A DNA stretch of 35,043 bases from a virus. The notes beneath the pieces are model-generated. The model was not told the origin of the DNA. It ran no database searches and saw only the letters and a program-made list of their open reading frames with translations. Shown piece after piece: positions 26,289 to 34,945 of the stretch; the stretch's first letter is position 1; the number at the start of each line of letters is the position of its first letter. The stretch covers positions 1 through 35,043 of IMG/VR virus record IMGVR_UViG_3300017697_000004. One strand, written 5' to 3'. Both the position numbers and the translations under genes were made by a program.

Positions 26289-29200
26289 TGTCTTTTGAAG
26301 ATGATATACAGGGTAAGAATACTCAACTATATCCTGTAGTAAAGATAGATGGTACTTGGTATTCAACCAACAATGTAACTGTTGAGTATGAAGACGTTCA
26401 ATATTACTGCAAACCTATTCTTATGAATATTCCTTCTATCAAGGAATCAGTTGATGTAGAGTCAAGAAGATTTAAGATTTCCAATGTATCGCTTCAATTC
26501 AATAACTTTTCTTTTGAGGGGGTTAGATTCTCTGACCAACTTTCTGAAACATCTTTAATTAATAAAGAAGCTACTATTTACTTTAAGAGTCAGTCAGACC
26601 TTAAAGAAGTTTTTAAGGGTATTGTTAGGCGTATATCTCACGATGATGAAAAAGTCAAGGTAGAACTTGAAGATTTAACAGAGAAAAAAGCACATAAGGA
26701 TTTACCTGAGATGTATGGGGATAATGATTATTTGCCTGAAAAAACAAGGAATAAGCCTAAAAATATAGTTTATGGATATGTAGATAGGTGTCCATTAATA
26801 AAAACAGGTAAAGAATTTATAGAGTTTACACAAGATGGTGAGGGTTACGAAGAAGACACTCTTACTGAATTAGACATTGACTATAAGCCTATTGCAGGGT
26901 TAGAGCCTACTGAATTTTCGATAGGGGCTCATAATTTTAATAGCTCAGGGTTAGTTGCAACATCAGACAGAATAGGGATTTCATCCAACTCTATATCTGA
27001 TAAGTCCCTCGAATCTATACCAAAAATTGAATTATTGGCGAATAAGCAGGGAGAGATAACTTCTTCTGCTTTTATTAGGGATTTTATAGGGATGAATGTT
27101 TTTGGAGGTAGCCAATATGTAATAAAGTTTTATGAAGGGGAGGATTACCTTTTCCCATCCGACAATATAGAGTCTTTATCTCACGATATATATTATGCCT
27201 TTAATTCAGATGGAAGCCCAAATTATTCTCAAGTAGGTTCACAGGAAATGAGTGACTTGGCTGATAATAGTGAATTAGGTTTTTCTTATACTAAAGACCT
27301 TACTACAAATACAGGCATAAGGATTCAAGGATATTCTGATAATGACCAAACTAATTATCATTATATTAGATTTAACCTCAATACATTAGAGAATGATTTT
27401 GATTGCGAAACATATATTATTTGCAAGATAAGAGCCAATCCTCACGAGGGGACATTAGATGGTTACCTTCCTTTTCTTGAAGGACAATCCTATCCTGATG
27501 GAGTTGATTTTGATATAGATGGATGGGAGGCTTATAGCGTATGGGTAGGAGAAATACCTGTCATAGCATCTGACAGTTTTTCAAATAGTGCAGGCTTTCA
27601 GGTGGATGACAATGAATATGGTAGGCAAATATATTTGAATGGGTCAATGAGTTTCAATAATTATAGTAGTGGGGATGAGGTTGAATTACGCCAACAGAAG
27701 GGGAATAAGGAAGGGCTTGGCTATTTCCATACATTGAATGAGTTTTCCTATCTTAACATAGGGGCAGTAAAGTCGCATTATGATAATGGAGTTGATGGCA
27801 GTAAGAATCATATCCACGATTTATTTATACAGGAAGCTCATCTATATCATATAGCCACTCTAAATAAATTATTAGGACACGATTATTACGCCAATATAAA
27901 AGGCAGAATAAATACATTCGATGACCACCCTCAATTACAAGTTGGGTCAGTTGATTATTTTCAAGAAAATTCAGAACAGGTGGCTGACTTTTTAGATAGC
28001 TCATTATTTAATGAAGCCCCTCAATATATACAGGAATATGCTACAGTATACCCTAATCTTAATACTACAGATTCTGCAGTATTAATGAACTATATTGACC
28101 AACTTTACGAAGTAGATTTTATACAAAACCCTATTGATATAATTTATGATTTAGTTAGAGGTGAGATTGGACACGAGAATATTGATGTTAATGAATATGA
28201 AGAAGCAAAGCTAGCTCACTCTGATTGGAAATTTGGCTTTACTGTAAACAAGAAAATTTCATCAAAGAAACTTATTGAAGATATAGCTAAATCTACTAAA
28301 TGCTTTCCTAAATTTAAGAATGATGGTAGCTTTGGTTTTAATACAGTTAAAGATAGTTATACTGTAGAAGGGGATGATAGTGATTATGCAGGTGCTATTC
28401 CAATTAAAGAATCAGAAGTTATATCTTACTCATTTAAGAAAACTAAGCCTGAGCAGATTTACAAGAAGGTAACTGTATCTTACAATAAGGACTATGCACA
28501 AGATTCATATCTCAAAACAACTACCCCTATTGATTTAGGTTCTGATGATTATTATGGTATTGAAGATTCTGATGATGCACATTTAGAATTTGAATCAGAC
28601 TATATTAGACATAAGGAAACTGCTGATTTATTGGCATCTTTCTTATCAGAGCAATATAAAAATGACCATTTAATATTTAACCTTAAGCTGCCACTACAAT
28701 ACATTGATTTGGAGATTGGGGATTTAGTTAAGTTTGAAACTCTATTTCAAGGTGTAAAAAGTTATGGCATAACGTATACTGATACTACTGATGTGAATGG
28801 TCAATTTAGATACCCATTGTTTATGGTAACTTCTACTACAAAAAATTTAGATTCAGTATCTGTTGAGTGTATGCAACTGCATCATTTAGAAGAATCTTTG
28901 CCTACTGGTACTGATTATGCTACATATAGTGGCGATGATATTGAAATAAGTGGGAATGTAGAATTAATTGGTGGTAATATGTCCCAAGCAATCAATATAT
29001 TAGTAGATGATGATTATGATTATTCAGGGATACTTTCAGGTAGCTTTTATTTTAAAGTATCTGGCATTGAAAGACCTGAAAATCCAGAGTTTGGTGATAA
29101 TGATATATTGGCTGTGTCCCATCAATATAGTTTAAATTTTGATGATGGAATACCAAATCATTTTACTTTACGTTGGGCGAATGAATCTGATTATAATGGG

Positions 29201-29500
29201 GATGGCATTGCTGATGACGTTAATGCAGATATAGATGTTCCATTTGGACTTGAAGAAGGACAACAAATAACAATTACTTTATCGTCATATACTATTCCAG
29301 AACCTTCATCAGAAACCCCCATTGGTGATGTTAATAATGATAGTATTGTTAATGTATTAGATGTAGTTCAAATGGTAAATGCAATTTTAGGTGACCCCAA
29401 CCCTAATCTTGATTGGAATCAAGCTGATTTAAATGCTGATGGTGGGCTTAATATTTTAGATGTCGTTCAACTCGTTAATAATATATTAACACAGGATTAA
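26288..29500 (+). CDS. Tail hub / tip protein with C-terminal dockerin-like repeats
   Basis: A 1070-residue protein directly after the tape measure. The N-terminal 170 residues (ATIYFKSQSDLKEVFKGIVR, VELEDLTEKKAHKDL) are baseplate-hub-like; residues about 630-880 (ISSKKLIEDIAKSTKCFPKF, IDLEIGDLVKFETL) match gp27/gpJ-type hub domains. The last 55 residues hold two repeats, GDVNNDSIVNVLDVVQMVNA and ADLNADGGLNILDVVQLVNN. These follow the 12-residue Ca-binding loop plus helix of type I dockerins, and are probably a module acquired from a host-type surface protein. It may bind a host surface partner. Confidence 0.78.
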   Translation: MSFEDDIQGKNTQLYPVVKIDGTWYSTNNVTVEYEDVQYYCKPILMNIPSIKESVDVESRRFKISNVSLQFNNFSFEGVRFSDQLSETSLINKEATIYFKSQSDLKEVFKGIVRRISHDDEKVKVELEDLTEKKAHKDLPEMYGDNDYLPEKTRNKPKNIVYGYVDRCPLIKTGKEFIEFTQDGEGYEEDTLTELDIDYKPIAGLEPTEFSIGAHNFNSSGLVATSDRIGISSNSISDKSLESIPKIELLANKQGEITSSAFIRDFIGMNVFGGSQYVIKFYEGEDYLFPSDNIESLSHDIYYAFNSDGSPNYSQVGSQEMSDLADNSELGFSYTKDLTTNTGIRIQGYSDNDQTNYHYIRFNLNTLENDFDCETYIICKIRANPHEGTLDGYLPFLEGQSYPDGVDFDIDGWEAYSVWVGEIPVIASDSFSNSAGFQVDDNEYGRQIYLNGSMSFNNYSSGDEVELRQQKGNKEGLGYFHTLNEFSYLNIGAVKSHYDNGVDGSKNHIHDLFIQEAHLYHIATLNKLLGHDYYANIKGRINTFDDHPQLQVGSVDYFQENSEQVADFLDSSLFNEAPQYIQEYATVYPNLNTTDSAVLMNYIDQLYEVDFIQNPIDIIYDLVRGEIGHENIDVNEYEEAKLAHSDWKFGFTVNKKISSKKLIEDIAKSTKCFPKFKNDGSFGFNTVKDSYTVEGDDSDYAGAIPIKESEVISYSFKKTKPEQIYKKVTVSYNKDYAQDSYLKTTTPIDLGSDDYYGIEDSDDAHLEFESDYIRHKETADLLASFLSEQYKNDHLIFNLKLPLQYIDLEIGDLVKFETLFQGVKSYGITYTDTTDVNGQFRYPLFMVTSTTKNLDSVSVECMQLHHLEESLPTGTDYATYSGDDIEISGNVELIGGNMSQAINILVDDDYDYSGILSGSFYFKVSGIERPENPEFGDNDILAVSHQYSLNFDDGIPNHFTLRWANESDYNGDGIADDVNADIDVPFGLEEGQQITITLSSYTIPEPSSETPIGDVNNDSIVNVLDVVQMVNAILGDPNPNLDWNQADLNADGGLNILDVVQLVNNILTQD

Positions 29501-29502
29501 TT

Positions 29503-31074
29503 ATGATAACTTATGGTAATGGCGAAGTAATAGGATTAGAAAATATACAAGGCTTTGATATTCGATTTAAAGGCAGTATAACAATAGACCCTGCACAAGA
29601 TAACTGGATTATCCAAGCTAATAAGAATCGTATAATAGGCATTTGCCTTAATCAGACATCTTCAGCATTACTTTTTACATACACAGGTGAGCTTAGAATC
29701 CTATCTGCTAAGTACATTAGGAACAATGAGCAGCATAGGTCAAGAATTACTTTACAAGGGGTTGATTTCTGGGGCTTAGATAGAGAGAAGTGGGAAGATG
29801 ATGGTTCATTATGGGGTACTCGTAATGGAACATATCTTGTTGGCACTAAAAAGAGAAAAACTACTGTAAAGAATTTAGAAAATGGGGTATCTAAAGTTCC
29901 TGTAATAGATGTTGGCTCAAAAGGATTTGATGCACCTTATGTTCCACCTCCCCCACCTCCACTTGTAAACACCTATAGCTTAAACTTTGATGGTAGTGAT
30001 GATTATGTGGATATTGGGGATTCTGATGATTTAATGGTAGGAACAAATGTAACTATTTCTACTTGGTTTAAAAATTCAAGTGGCACAAGAGCATATATGT
30101 TTCAAAGTCGCAGAGGCTCTACATCAACTAATTTATCTGTAGGTGTAAATATGAACGCAAGTGGAGTTGAAGAAGCAGGTTGGATAGGGATAGTAATATA
30201 TACAGGCTCAGGGCATTCATACGCATCTGTTGATGGTAATGTAGATGATGGAGCTTGGCATCATTTCGCAGCAACTGTTAGCGATGGAAGTCAAAAATTA
30301 TATCTTGATGGTAGTGAGGTTGCAAGTGCTTCTAATGCTTTCCCCAATGATGCTTCAGCTGACCATTCTATAATTGGTTCTAATAGTGGAAATAATAGGT
30401 TTATGAATGGCAATATTGATGAGGTTGCATTATGGAATACTGTATTGGATGCAGATGCTGTAACTGCTATTTACAATAGTGGTACACCTACTAATTTAAG
30501 TTCTGATTCAGGCGATTATGATAATTCTGCTAACCTTCAAGGCTATTGGAGAATGGGAGATGGAACTTTAGATACCTATCCATTAATTGCAGACCAAACA
30601 AATGCTACATTGGGTAGCAATTTACAGGATGCAACATTTAATAATAGTGATTTATTAGGGTTCACAGGGGCTACAGCTACAGGGTTTACAGCAGTTAATG
30701 CAGATTCAGGAGTAGGGGCAAATGATAATGCTTATGGAAAGGCTTTATCTTTAACAGCAGGTGATATATATAAACTATCTTGGACAACAACTATCAATTC
30801 ATATGATTTAGTTCAACAATTAGATGTAGCAGTTGCAACTTCTGTTGGAGGTGGTTCAGGCGATACGACTACAGCAGGTACACATACTGCATCAGGGGAT
30901 TATGTAAATTATTTCCAAGTGGCAAGTACAAATACATATTATATAGCCTTTAGGTTGGGAGGGAATAGGGAATATGACTTTACCATATCTAATGTTAGCC
31001 TTCAAAAGGTCAATGGTAATGCAGGTCTTATGAATAATATGGTATCAGGAGATATAGAGGAGGACACACCTTGA
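29503..31074 (+). CDS. Tail fibre with LamG-like domain
   Basis: A 523-residue protein. Residues 1-145 are a virion-attachment domain. A six-proline linker (148-153) precedes a LamG/concanavalin-like domain at about 156-290: YSLNFDGSDDYVDIGDSDDL, VTISTWFKN, DGAWHHFAATVSDGSQKLYL, GNIDEVALWN. A second jelly-roll-like domain with carbohydrate-binding character follows (WTTTINSYDLVQQLDVAVAT). It probably recognises host surface glycans. Confidence 0.8.
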   Translation: MITYGNGEVIGLENIQGFDIRFKGSITIDPAQDNWIIQANKNRIIGICLNQTSSALLFTYTGELRILSAKYIRNNEQHRSRITLQGVDFWGLDREKWEDDGSLWGTRNGTYLVGTKKRKTTVKNLENGVSKVPVIDVGSKGFDAPYVPPPPPPLVNTYSLNFDGSDDYVDIGDSDDLMVGTNVTISTWFKNSSGTRAYMFQSRRGSTSTNLSVGVNMNASGVEEAGWIGIVIYTGSGHSYASVDGNVDDGAWHHFAATVSDGSQKLYLDGSEVASASNAFPNDASADHSIIGSNSGNNRFMNGNIDEVALWNTVLDADAVTAIYNSGTPTNLSSDSGDYDNSANLQGYWRMGDGTLDTYPLIADQTNATLGSNLQDATFNNSDLLGFTGATATGFTAVNADSGVGANDNAYGKALSLTAGDIYKLSWTTTINSYDLVQQLDVAVATSVGGGSGDTTTAGTHTASGDYVNYFQVASTNTYYIAFRLGGNREYDFTISNVSLQKVNGNAGLMNNMVSGDIEEDTP

Positions 31075-31322
31075 GTTATGTAGATAGAAAATGGGCAATA
31101 ATAACCCTTGCTGATTATACAGATGAGCAATTAGAAGATTTAATAACAAAAGCCATTCAGACAAGTGTAAGTACACTTAGAAAGTCTGTAGATGACACAA
31201 AAGCAATTTTAAAATGGGATGGTAATACTCCTGAAGGATTTGAGGGTATTACTACATATACGCATAGCGAAATACGCACAACACTTTCCACCTCAGAGTG
31301 GACATCAGAGGATGGAGTATAA
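31071..31322 (+). CDS. Small tail protein (TTG start)
   Basis: An 83-residue protein beginning at TTG, whose last two bases plus A form the TGA of the fibre gene. GGAGG lies eight bases upstream, which supports the rare start. The sequence MSYVDRKWAIITLADYTDEQ resembles small tail proteins that accompany fibres. Function unknown. Confidence 0.65.
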   Translation: MSYVDRKWAIITLADYTDEQLEDLITKAIQTSVSTLRKSVDDTKAILKWDGNTPEGFEGITTYTHSEIRTTLSTSEWTSEDGV

Positions 31323-32185
31323 TGGCACAGAATGTAGGCACACCAAGATTTTATATCAACATATTAGAATATTTAGGGGCAATAGGGTATAGTGAAATTA
31401 GCGATACATATAGATTGAATCCAACATCACTTAAAGTTTCAGCAGAAAGAACAGCTACTGTACCTGAAGGAATATTTACCAACAAAACATACGTAGCATT
31501 TCTTGGACATTCAGGTACTTCATTAAATTTAAATCAAAACTATACATCTAATGTTTCAGTAAATGCACAGATAGATGGACTATATCCAAACAGTTTAGCA
31601 CCAGAGTATGCAGGATTTTCTATTGCAAGTTTTGATGGAGATAATGTTGGAGATACTATAACTACCTACACAGTGGGTAGCATAGGAAGTATAGTTGTTG
31701 GAACTTACTATGATATGCCACATTCCCCTGACTTAAATTTAAAGATGTCTATAGAAATGGATGGAATTAAGAGCATTCAAACCAAAGGGGGTAGCACTCT
31801 ATCTAATGCGACTTATACTAAACCTGCTGACTGGGGAGAGTATGGTGCTTGGCAATTAGGCGATAACCAGAATTATCGTAGTGGTCGTAGGGTATGGGAC
31901 TTATCATTTAGCTATCTTTCAGATACAGATATAATGCCTAATCTTGGAGTCCAGAATTATGAAGAGGGAGCAGTTACTGAAGATATTTTAACAGGTACTG
32001 ATTTCTTCTCTCAAGTATGGAATCGTACTATGGGTGGGCATTTACCATTCATCTTTCAAGCTAATAAGAGCAATAATAGTCCTGACCAATTTGCAATAGC
32101 AAGGTTCGATATGAACTCATTTTCATACGACCAAGTTGCAAATAATGTTTATAATGTTAAATTAAAGATAAGGGAGGTTTGGTAA
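31322..32185 (+). CDS. Tail-tip/fibre-associated protein
   Basis: A 287-residue protein starting MAQNVGTPRFYINILEYLGA; this start is used because it overlaps the previous TAA (TAATG) with GGAG upstream. It is beta-rich, with ARFDMNSFSYDQVANNVYNV then KLKIREVW near the end. Similar proteins with a PRFYxNxxE(Y/W)L start are common next to phage fibres. Function unknown. Confidence 0.65.
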   Translation: MAQNVGTPRFYINILEYLGAIGYSEISDTYRLNPTSLKVSAERTATVPEGIFTNKTYVAFLGHSGTSLNLNQNYTSNVSVNAQIDGLYPNSLAPEYAGFSIASFDGDNVGDTITTYTVGSIGSIVVGTYYDMPHSPDLNLKMSIEMDGIKSIQTKGGSTLSNATYTKPADWGEYGAWQLGDNQNYRSGRRVWDLSFSYLSDTDIMPNLGVQNYEEGAVTEDILTGTDFFSQVWNRTMGGHLPFIFQANKSNNSPDQFAIARFDMNSFSYDQVANNVYNVKLKIREVW

Positions 32186-32292
32186 TGGGAACGTGCTGTT
32201 CGGGTTCATTTTCGTACTACCAATATGGTGGTCACATCATCTTGATGACAACGCAATGGGAGGATACTACTGTCCAATATATTGTTCAGTAG
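32185..32292 (+). CDS. 35-residue terminal late protein
   Basis: A short gene whose ATG overlaps the previous TAA (TAATG), MGTCCSGSFSYYQYGGHIIL to QYIVQ. GGAGG lies about 9 nt upstream. It is the last gene of the rightward operon and stops 12 nt before the convergent early block. Confidence 0.55.
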   Translation: MGTCCSGSFSYYQYGGHIILMTTQWEDTTVQYIVQ

Positions 32293-32304
32293 AACACATA
32301 CACT

Positions 32305-32646
32305 TTATCGACCACGAGGGTCTTGCACAGGATACCCTAATTGTGCAAAATGAATTATTATCTTATCAAGATAATCAGAAAAATCTGCAACATTCAAATC
32401 CTTAGTGGACTCAATCCCAAACAACTGTTTCGTTGTTTTGTGCATTTCATCTTCTGTGTAGCCAAGCTCTTTGGCAATCTCTCTTATAATAGCTCTATAG
32501 TATGCGTTTTGCTTCGGAGAGTGCGTTTTTTCGGCTTGTTTTACCTCAAGCCATACTTCACCCTCATAATCAGATAAACTGCGTTTAAACCCCTCTTTAT
32601 CATAGAGTTTTAACTTACCATTTTTTACCGTTCCTGTAAACTTCAT
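32305..32646 (-). CDS. NinB-like recombination protein
   Basis: A 113-residue protein from the ATG at 32646 (overlapping the upstream stop as ATGA). It contains MKFTGTVKNGKL, WLEVKQAEKTHSPKQNAYYR and IIREIAKELGYTEDEMH, then STKDLNVADFSDYLDKIII. The pattern RS.xQNxYYxxxixxia...G.t.eE.H......ST..L....F..Y...I is found in phage proteins often grouped with NinB, an orf-like recombination accessory factor. Three nucleases precede it. Confidence 0.62.
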   Translation of the reverse strand: MKFTGTVKNGKLKLYDKEGFKRSLSDYEGEVWLEVKQAEKTHSPKQNAYYRAIIREIAKELGYTEDEMHKTTKQLFGIESTKDLNVADFSDYLDKIIIHFAQLGYPVQDPRGR

Positions 32647-33065
32647 ACTATTTGGATAATTTCGCAGGCATCTTGTATATTTATAAAACCACAATATTTG
32701 TCTACTTTTTTTGTTTTGTCAAATTCTGTTGTTTCGGGCATCAATTTCCAATGCCAACCAAAATCATAATTTATGCTCTCTAAATGCAGTATGTCAAACA
32801 TAGCCAAATTATTTTCTACTCTGTTTATATATAAAAAATTCAATTTATGCAACTTCGCAAACTCCTTGTTAAATGAGTATTTACAAAATTCAATTACAGG
32901 GGTATCCCAATATTCTTGAACATTCGCCCTGTGCTTTATCTCTACAATGCAATCTAAATTATAAGCATCAAATCTACTCATTTTTTTTGGGTACTCTTTA
33001 ATGGGATTATTAAACAGGTTATATTCGTTTGCTATTTTTATTATAGCTCTTTCTTTATCCTTCAT
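32643..33065 (-). CDS. PD-(D/E)XK-like nuclease candidate
   Basis: A 140-residue protein. SRFDAYNLDCIVEIKHR gives a D-(x)-IVEIK arrangement, the core of PD-(D/E)XK nucleases (Asp then E-x-K). An upstream acidic residue could complete the site. FLYINRVENNLAMFDI continues the predicted beta core. Phage relatives are short exonuclease or resolvase-like enzymes. It overlaps the HNH gene and the NinB-like gene. Confidence 0.55.
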   Translation of the reverse strand: MKDKERAIIKIANEYNLFNNPIKEYPKKMSRFDAYNLDCIVEIKHRANVQEYWDTPVIEFCKYSFNKEFAKLHKLNFLYINRVENNLAMFDILHLESINYDFGWHWKLMPETTEFDKTKKVDKYCGFINIQDACEIIQIV

Positions 33066-33330
33066 ATTTTTTAAACCCTTTATTCATCTGATAATTAACT
33101 TTCCATAGATTGATATTATATTTCCTGTAAAAATCTGTATCGCCAAGCTGATGCCATTGCTGATGGTGTTCTCGACAGAGGGGAACGCAAGAAAAATCCT
33201 CCTCGCAATCTCTCTTTCTATTGCCCCCCATACCTATCGTGTCCAAGTGGTGTGCATCAACAGGAGAAGTGCCGCACACACTACAGCCGAAAGTCTTGAC
33301 GAAACTTATAAAATCTTTATTTAAGCTCAC
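33055..33330 (-). CDS. HNH endonuclease
   Basis: A 91-residue nuclease with CSVCG (16-20), DAHHLD (25-30), and CVPLCREHHQQWHQLG: two CxxC-type zinc ligands around an HH-N-H core. The VPLCxxHHxxxHxxG tail is typical of the small phage HNH (DUF968/Ref-like) group found in recombination clusters. It likely nicks or cuts DNA. Confidence 0.85.
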   Translation of the reverse strand: MSLNKDFISFVKTFGCSVCGTSPVDAHHLDTIGMGGNRKRDCEEDFSCVPLCREHHQQWHQLGDTDFYRKYNINLWKVNYQMNKGFKKYEG

Positions 33331-33697
33331 GAAACAACGTATCTTTCAGTTCTTTGTTCTCCATTTCCAATGATTCATTATGCTGATACAGTTCATTAGT
33401 CCGAGTAATCATCTCACCTAACTTCTCAACTGTCATCGTTGCATAACTTCCTGTTCTATTGCCTTTAAAGATTTGGAAATCCACTTCTTCATTCGGGATA
33501 TAAAATGGCGATATTTGGGCTTTACATTTAGCTTGCCATTTATACTCGTCATTAAGCGTGCCATCAACTCCTTCAGTAAGACCCATACTACGACCATCAC
33601 TCCCCCAAGCACGCCTGCAAAGTAAGCCGACAGCTTCAAAAAAATTAACAATCCATCTCTCATAGTTATTCCCTTTTATTTTACTTTTATTTGGCAT
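33317..33697 (-). CDS. Holliday-junction-resolvase-like nuclease
   Basis: A 126-residue protein. KIKGNNYERWIVNFFEAVGL, then RRAWGSDGRSMGLTEGVDGT, then WQAKCKA fits the Hjc-like PD-(D/E)XK pattern: G..YER, RxxxSxGxs.G..e..D, and (Q/E)xK. The C-terminal 40 residues are a coiled coil (NELYQHNESLEMENKELKDT). It probably resolves branched DNA before packaging. Confidence 0.7.
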   Translation of the reverse strand: MPNKSKIKGNNYERWIVNFFEAVGLLCRRAWGSDGRSMGLTEGVDGTLNDEYKWQAKCKAQISPFYIPNEEVDFQIFKGNRTGSYATMTVEKLGEMITRTNELYQHNESLEMENKELKDTLFRELK

Positions 33698-34079
33698 CTG
33701 CCCACTCCTTGTTTTGTATGACGCAACTTACCTTAAACCCCCACCTATTAAATACATCATCGTCTGAAATATCATAGTATTCCCGATACATATCTTTATG
33801 ACCAAGTTTTTTGTATACAATTAACTCTGCAATCATAGCCATCCTAGAAGATTTACTTGAAGACATTTTTTCTATTTGCATCCTCCATTTAAATAGGTCA
33901 AGTGGGGATAAAGTGCCAAAACAAAATCTATAATTTGTTGTAAACTTCATTAAGGTATAATGCCCATCAAAATCATATTTAATTATATCCCAAACTTCAT
34001 TAGGGATAGATATTACAGACTCTAACTCTGTCCCTTTCGGGAATTTCATAGAAGTTATTGGTGTACCACCTGCTACCAT
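33687..34079 (-). CDS. Early protein of unknown function
   Basis: A 130-residue alpha/beta protein. A first half with strands (ELESVISIPNEVWDIIKYDF) is followed by a helical half (LDLFKWRMQIEKMSSSKSSR, MAMIAELIVYKKLG). No motif recognised. Starts in TAATG overlap with the previous gene and overlaps the resolvase gene by 11 nt. Confidence 0.65.
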   Translation of the reverse strand: MVAGGTPITSMKFPKGTELESVISIPNEVWDIIKYDFDGHYTLMKFTTNYRFCFGTLSPLDLFKWRMQIEKMSSSKSSRMAMIAELIVYKKLGHKDMYREYYDISDDDVFNRWGFKVSCVIQNKEWADAK

Positions 34080-34327
34080 TATTCATTCTCCTTTAACCAA
34101 TCCTCAACACTTGGATATTTTGACGCTTCTTCCTCTGTCATTATAATGCCAATTCTATCACACCATTGATATAATAGCATATCATACATTTCATCTGTAA
34201 TCTCATCTGAGGCTTCAATTAAACTCTGTGCAGATTTACTTAAATCAGCATCCTCCCCAAATACAGATTTATGAAAGCCCTCTGCATCAAAACGGTTCAT
34301 ATCAATAATAAAATCATTTATTCCCAT
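34079..34327 (-). CDS. Small acidic early protein
   Basis: An 82-residue acidic protein from the ATG at 34327 (MGINDFIIDMNRFDAEG). It is preferred to an ATG 15 codons upstream because AAGGA/GGGAAG stands before it and it lies inside the end of the preceding zinc-finger gene. Helical, ending SVEDWLKENE. No family recognised. Confidence 0.62.
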   Translation of the reverse strand: MGINDFIIDMNRFDAEGFHKSVFGEDADLSKSAQSLIEASDEITDEMYDMLLYQWCDRIGIIMTEEEASKYPSVEDWLKENE

Positions 34328-34538
34328 CTTCCCATTCCTTATATTTTTTGCTCTGTTTATACTTACTTCCAAACTCTTCCCTCATCGCACATACTTTACA
34401 TACTGTCCTGTTTTCAGGATTAGCAAGCAATTTTATAATCGCAGGATGAGGCTTTAATGTGTAGAATATGGCGTGTTTTTTATAAACGCCACACAACTCA
34501 CAGTTTCTTGTCTGCTTGCCCGTTGGTGTAATTCTCAA
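34314..34538 (-). CDS. Small zinc-finger protein
   Basis: A 74-residue basic protein with CELCG near residue 13 and CKVC near residue 47, forming one four-Cys zinc site around a helical hairpin (HPAIIKLLANPENR). The C-terminus is charged (YKQSKKYKEWEDGNK). Likely nucleic-acid binding. It overlaps both neighbours. Confidence 0.72.
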   Translation of the reverse strand: MRITPTGKQTRNCELCGVYKKHAIFYTLKPHPAIIKLLANPENRTVCKVCAMREEFGSKYKQSKKYKEWEDGNK

Positions 34539-34761
34539 TAGACTTTATACCTCTATGGTTTAGGTTTTGATTAATAAGCTCCATCAATCTCTTTTGAGTT
34601 ATATCTATCAACTCCTGTGTAACCCTCGTACCAAATTCAGTTTTCTTCCCAAACAAAAAGTTTCCCTCATCATCATATACTGATAATGCTCTAAACTTTT
34701 TTAATTGACCTCTATATACTGCCATTATACTATCTCTTGTTCTTTGACTCGCTGATGCCAT
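34498..34761 (-). CDS. Early protein of unknown function
   Basis: An 87-residue basic protein, MASASQRTRDSIMAVYRGQL, with a central beta segment (ALSVYDDEGNFLFGKKTEFG) and a C-terminal helix. AAAGGAATTAAG precedes the ATG. No family recognised. Confidence 0.65.
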   Translation of the reverse strand: MASASQRTRDSIMAVYRGQLKKFRALSVYDDEGNFLFGKKTEFGTRVTQELIDITQKRLMELINQNLNHRGIKSIENYTNGQADKKL

Positions 34762-34762
34762 C

Positions 34763-34945
34763 TTAATTCCTTTCTGTGTTATGTCCGCCTTTAAAATTCA
34801 AATCATCCATATACTCATCAAGTAATTCTCTTGACTTGTCTTGAAATATTACTGTTGTAATCAATATCTTCAGTTTGAAAATCTGCCACCATAGATAAAA
34901 TATAACTAAACATAACCCAAAGATACACATCCAAAATATATTCAT
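34763..34945 (-). CDS. Small membrane protein spanning the circular junction
   Basis: A 60-residue protein with a hydrophobic N-terminal segment (residues about 2-20, FWMCIFGLCLVIFYLWW) and a second moderately hydrophobic stretch, ending charged (GGHNTERN). Its start lies inside the 119-bp repeat, where GGAGGAAGA precedes the ATG and the ATG overlaps the stop of the zinc-finger gene, placed at 18-281 here. Function unknown. Confidence 0.68.
   Translation of the reverse strand: MNIFWMCIFGLCLVIFYLWWQIFKLKILITTVIFQDKSRELLDEYMDDLNFKGGHNTERN

Noticed and set aside
32193-32405. 70-codon plus-strand frame at the end of the late operon
   Set aside because: The overlapping 35-codon frame has the TAATG start and GGAGG site; this one has none and runs into the convergent gene.
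33433-33663. 76-codon frame with a membrane-like segment inside the resolvase gene
   Set aside because: It has a passable binding site, but the other frame carries the conserved resolvase motifs, so this is most likely a shadow.
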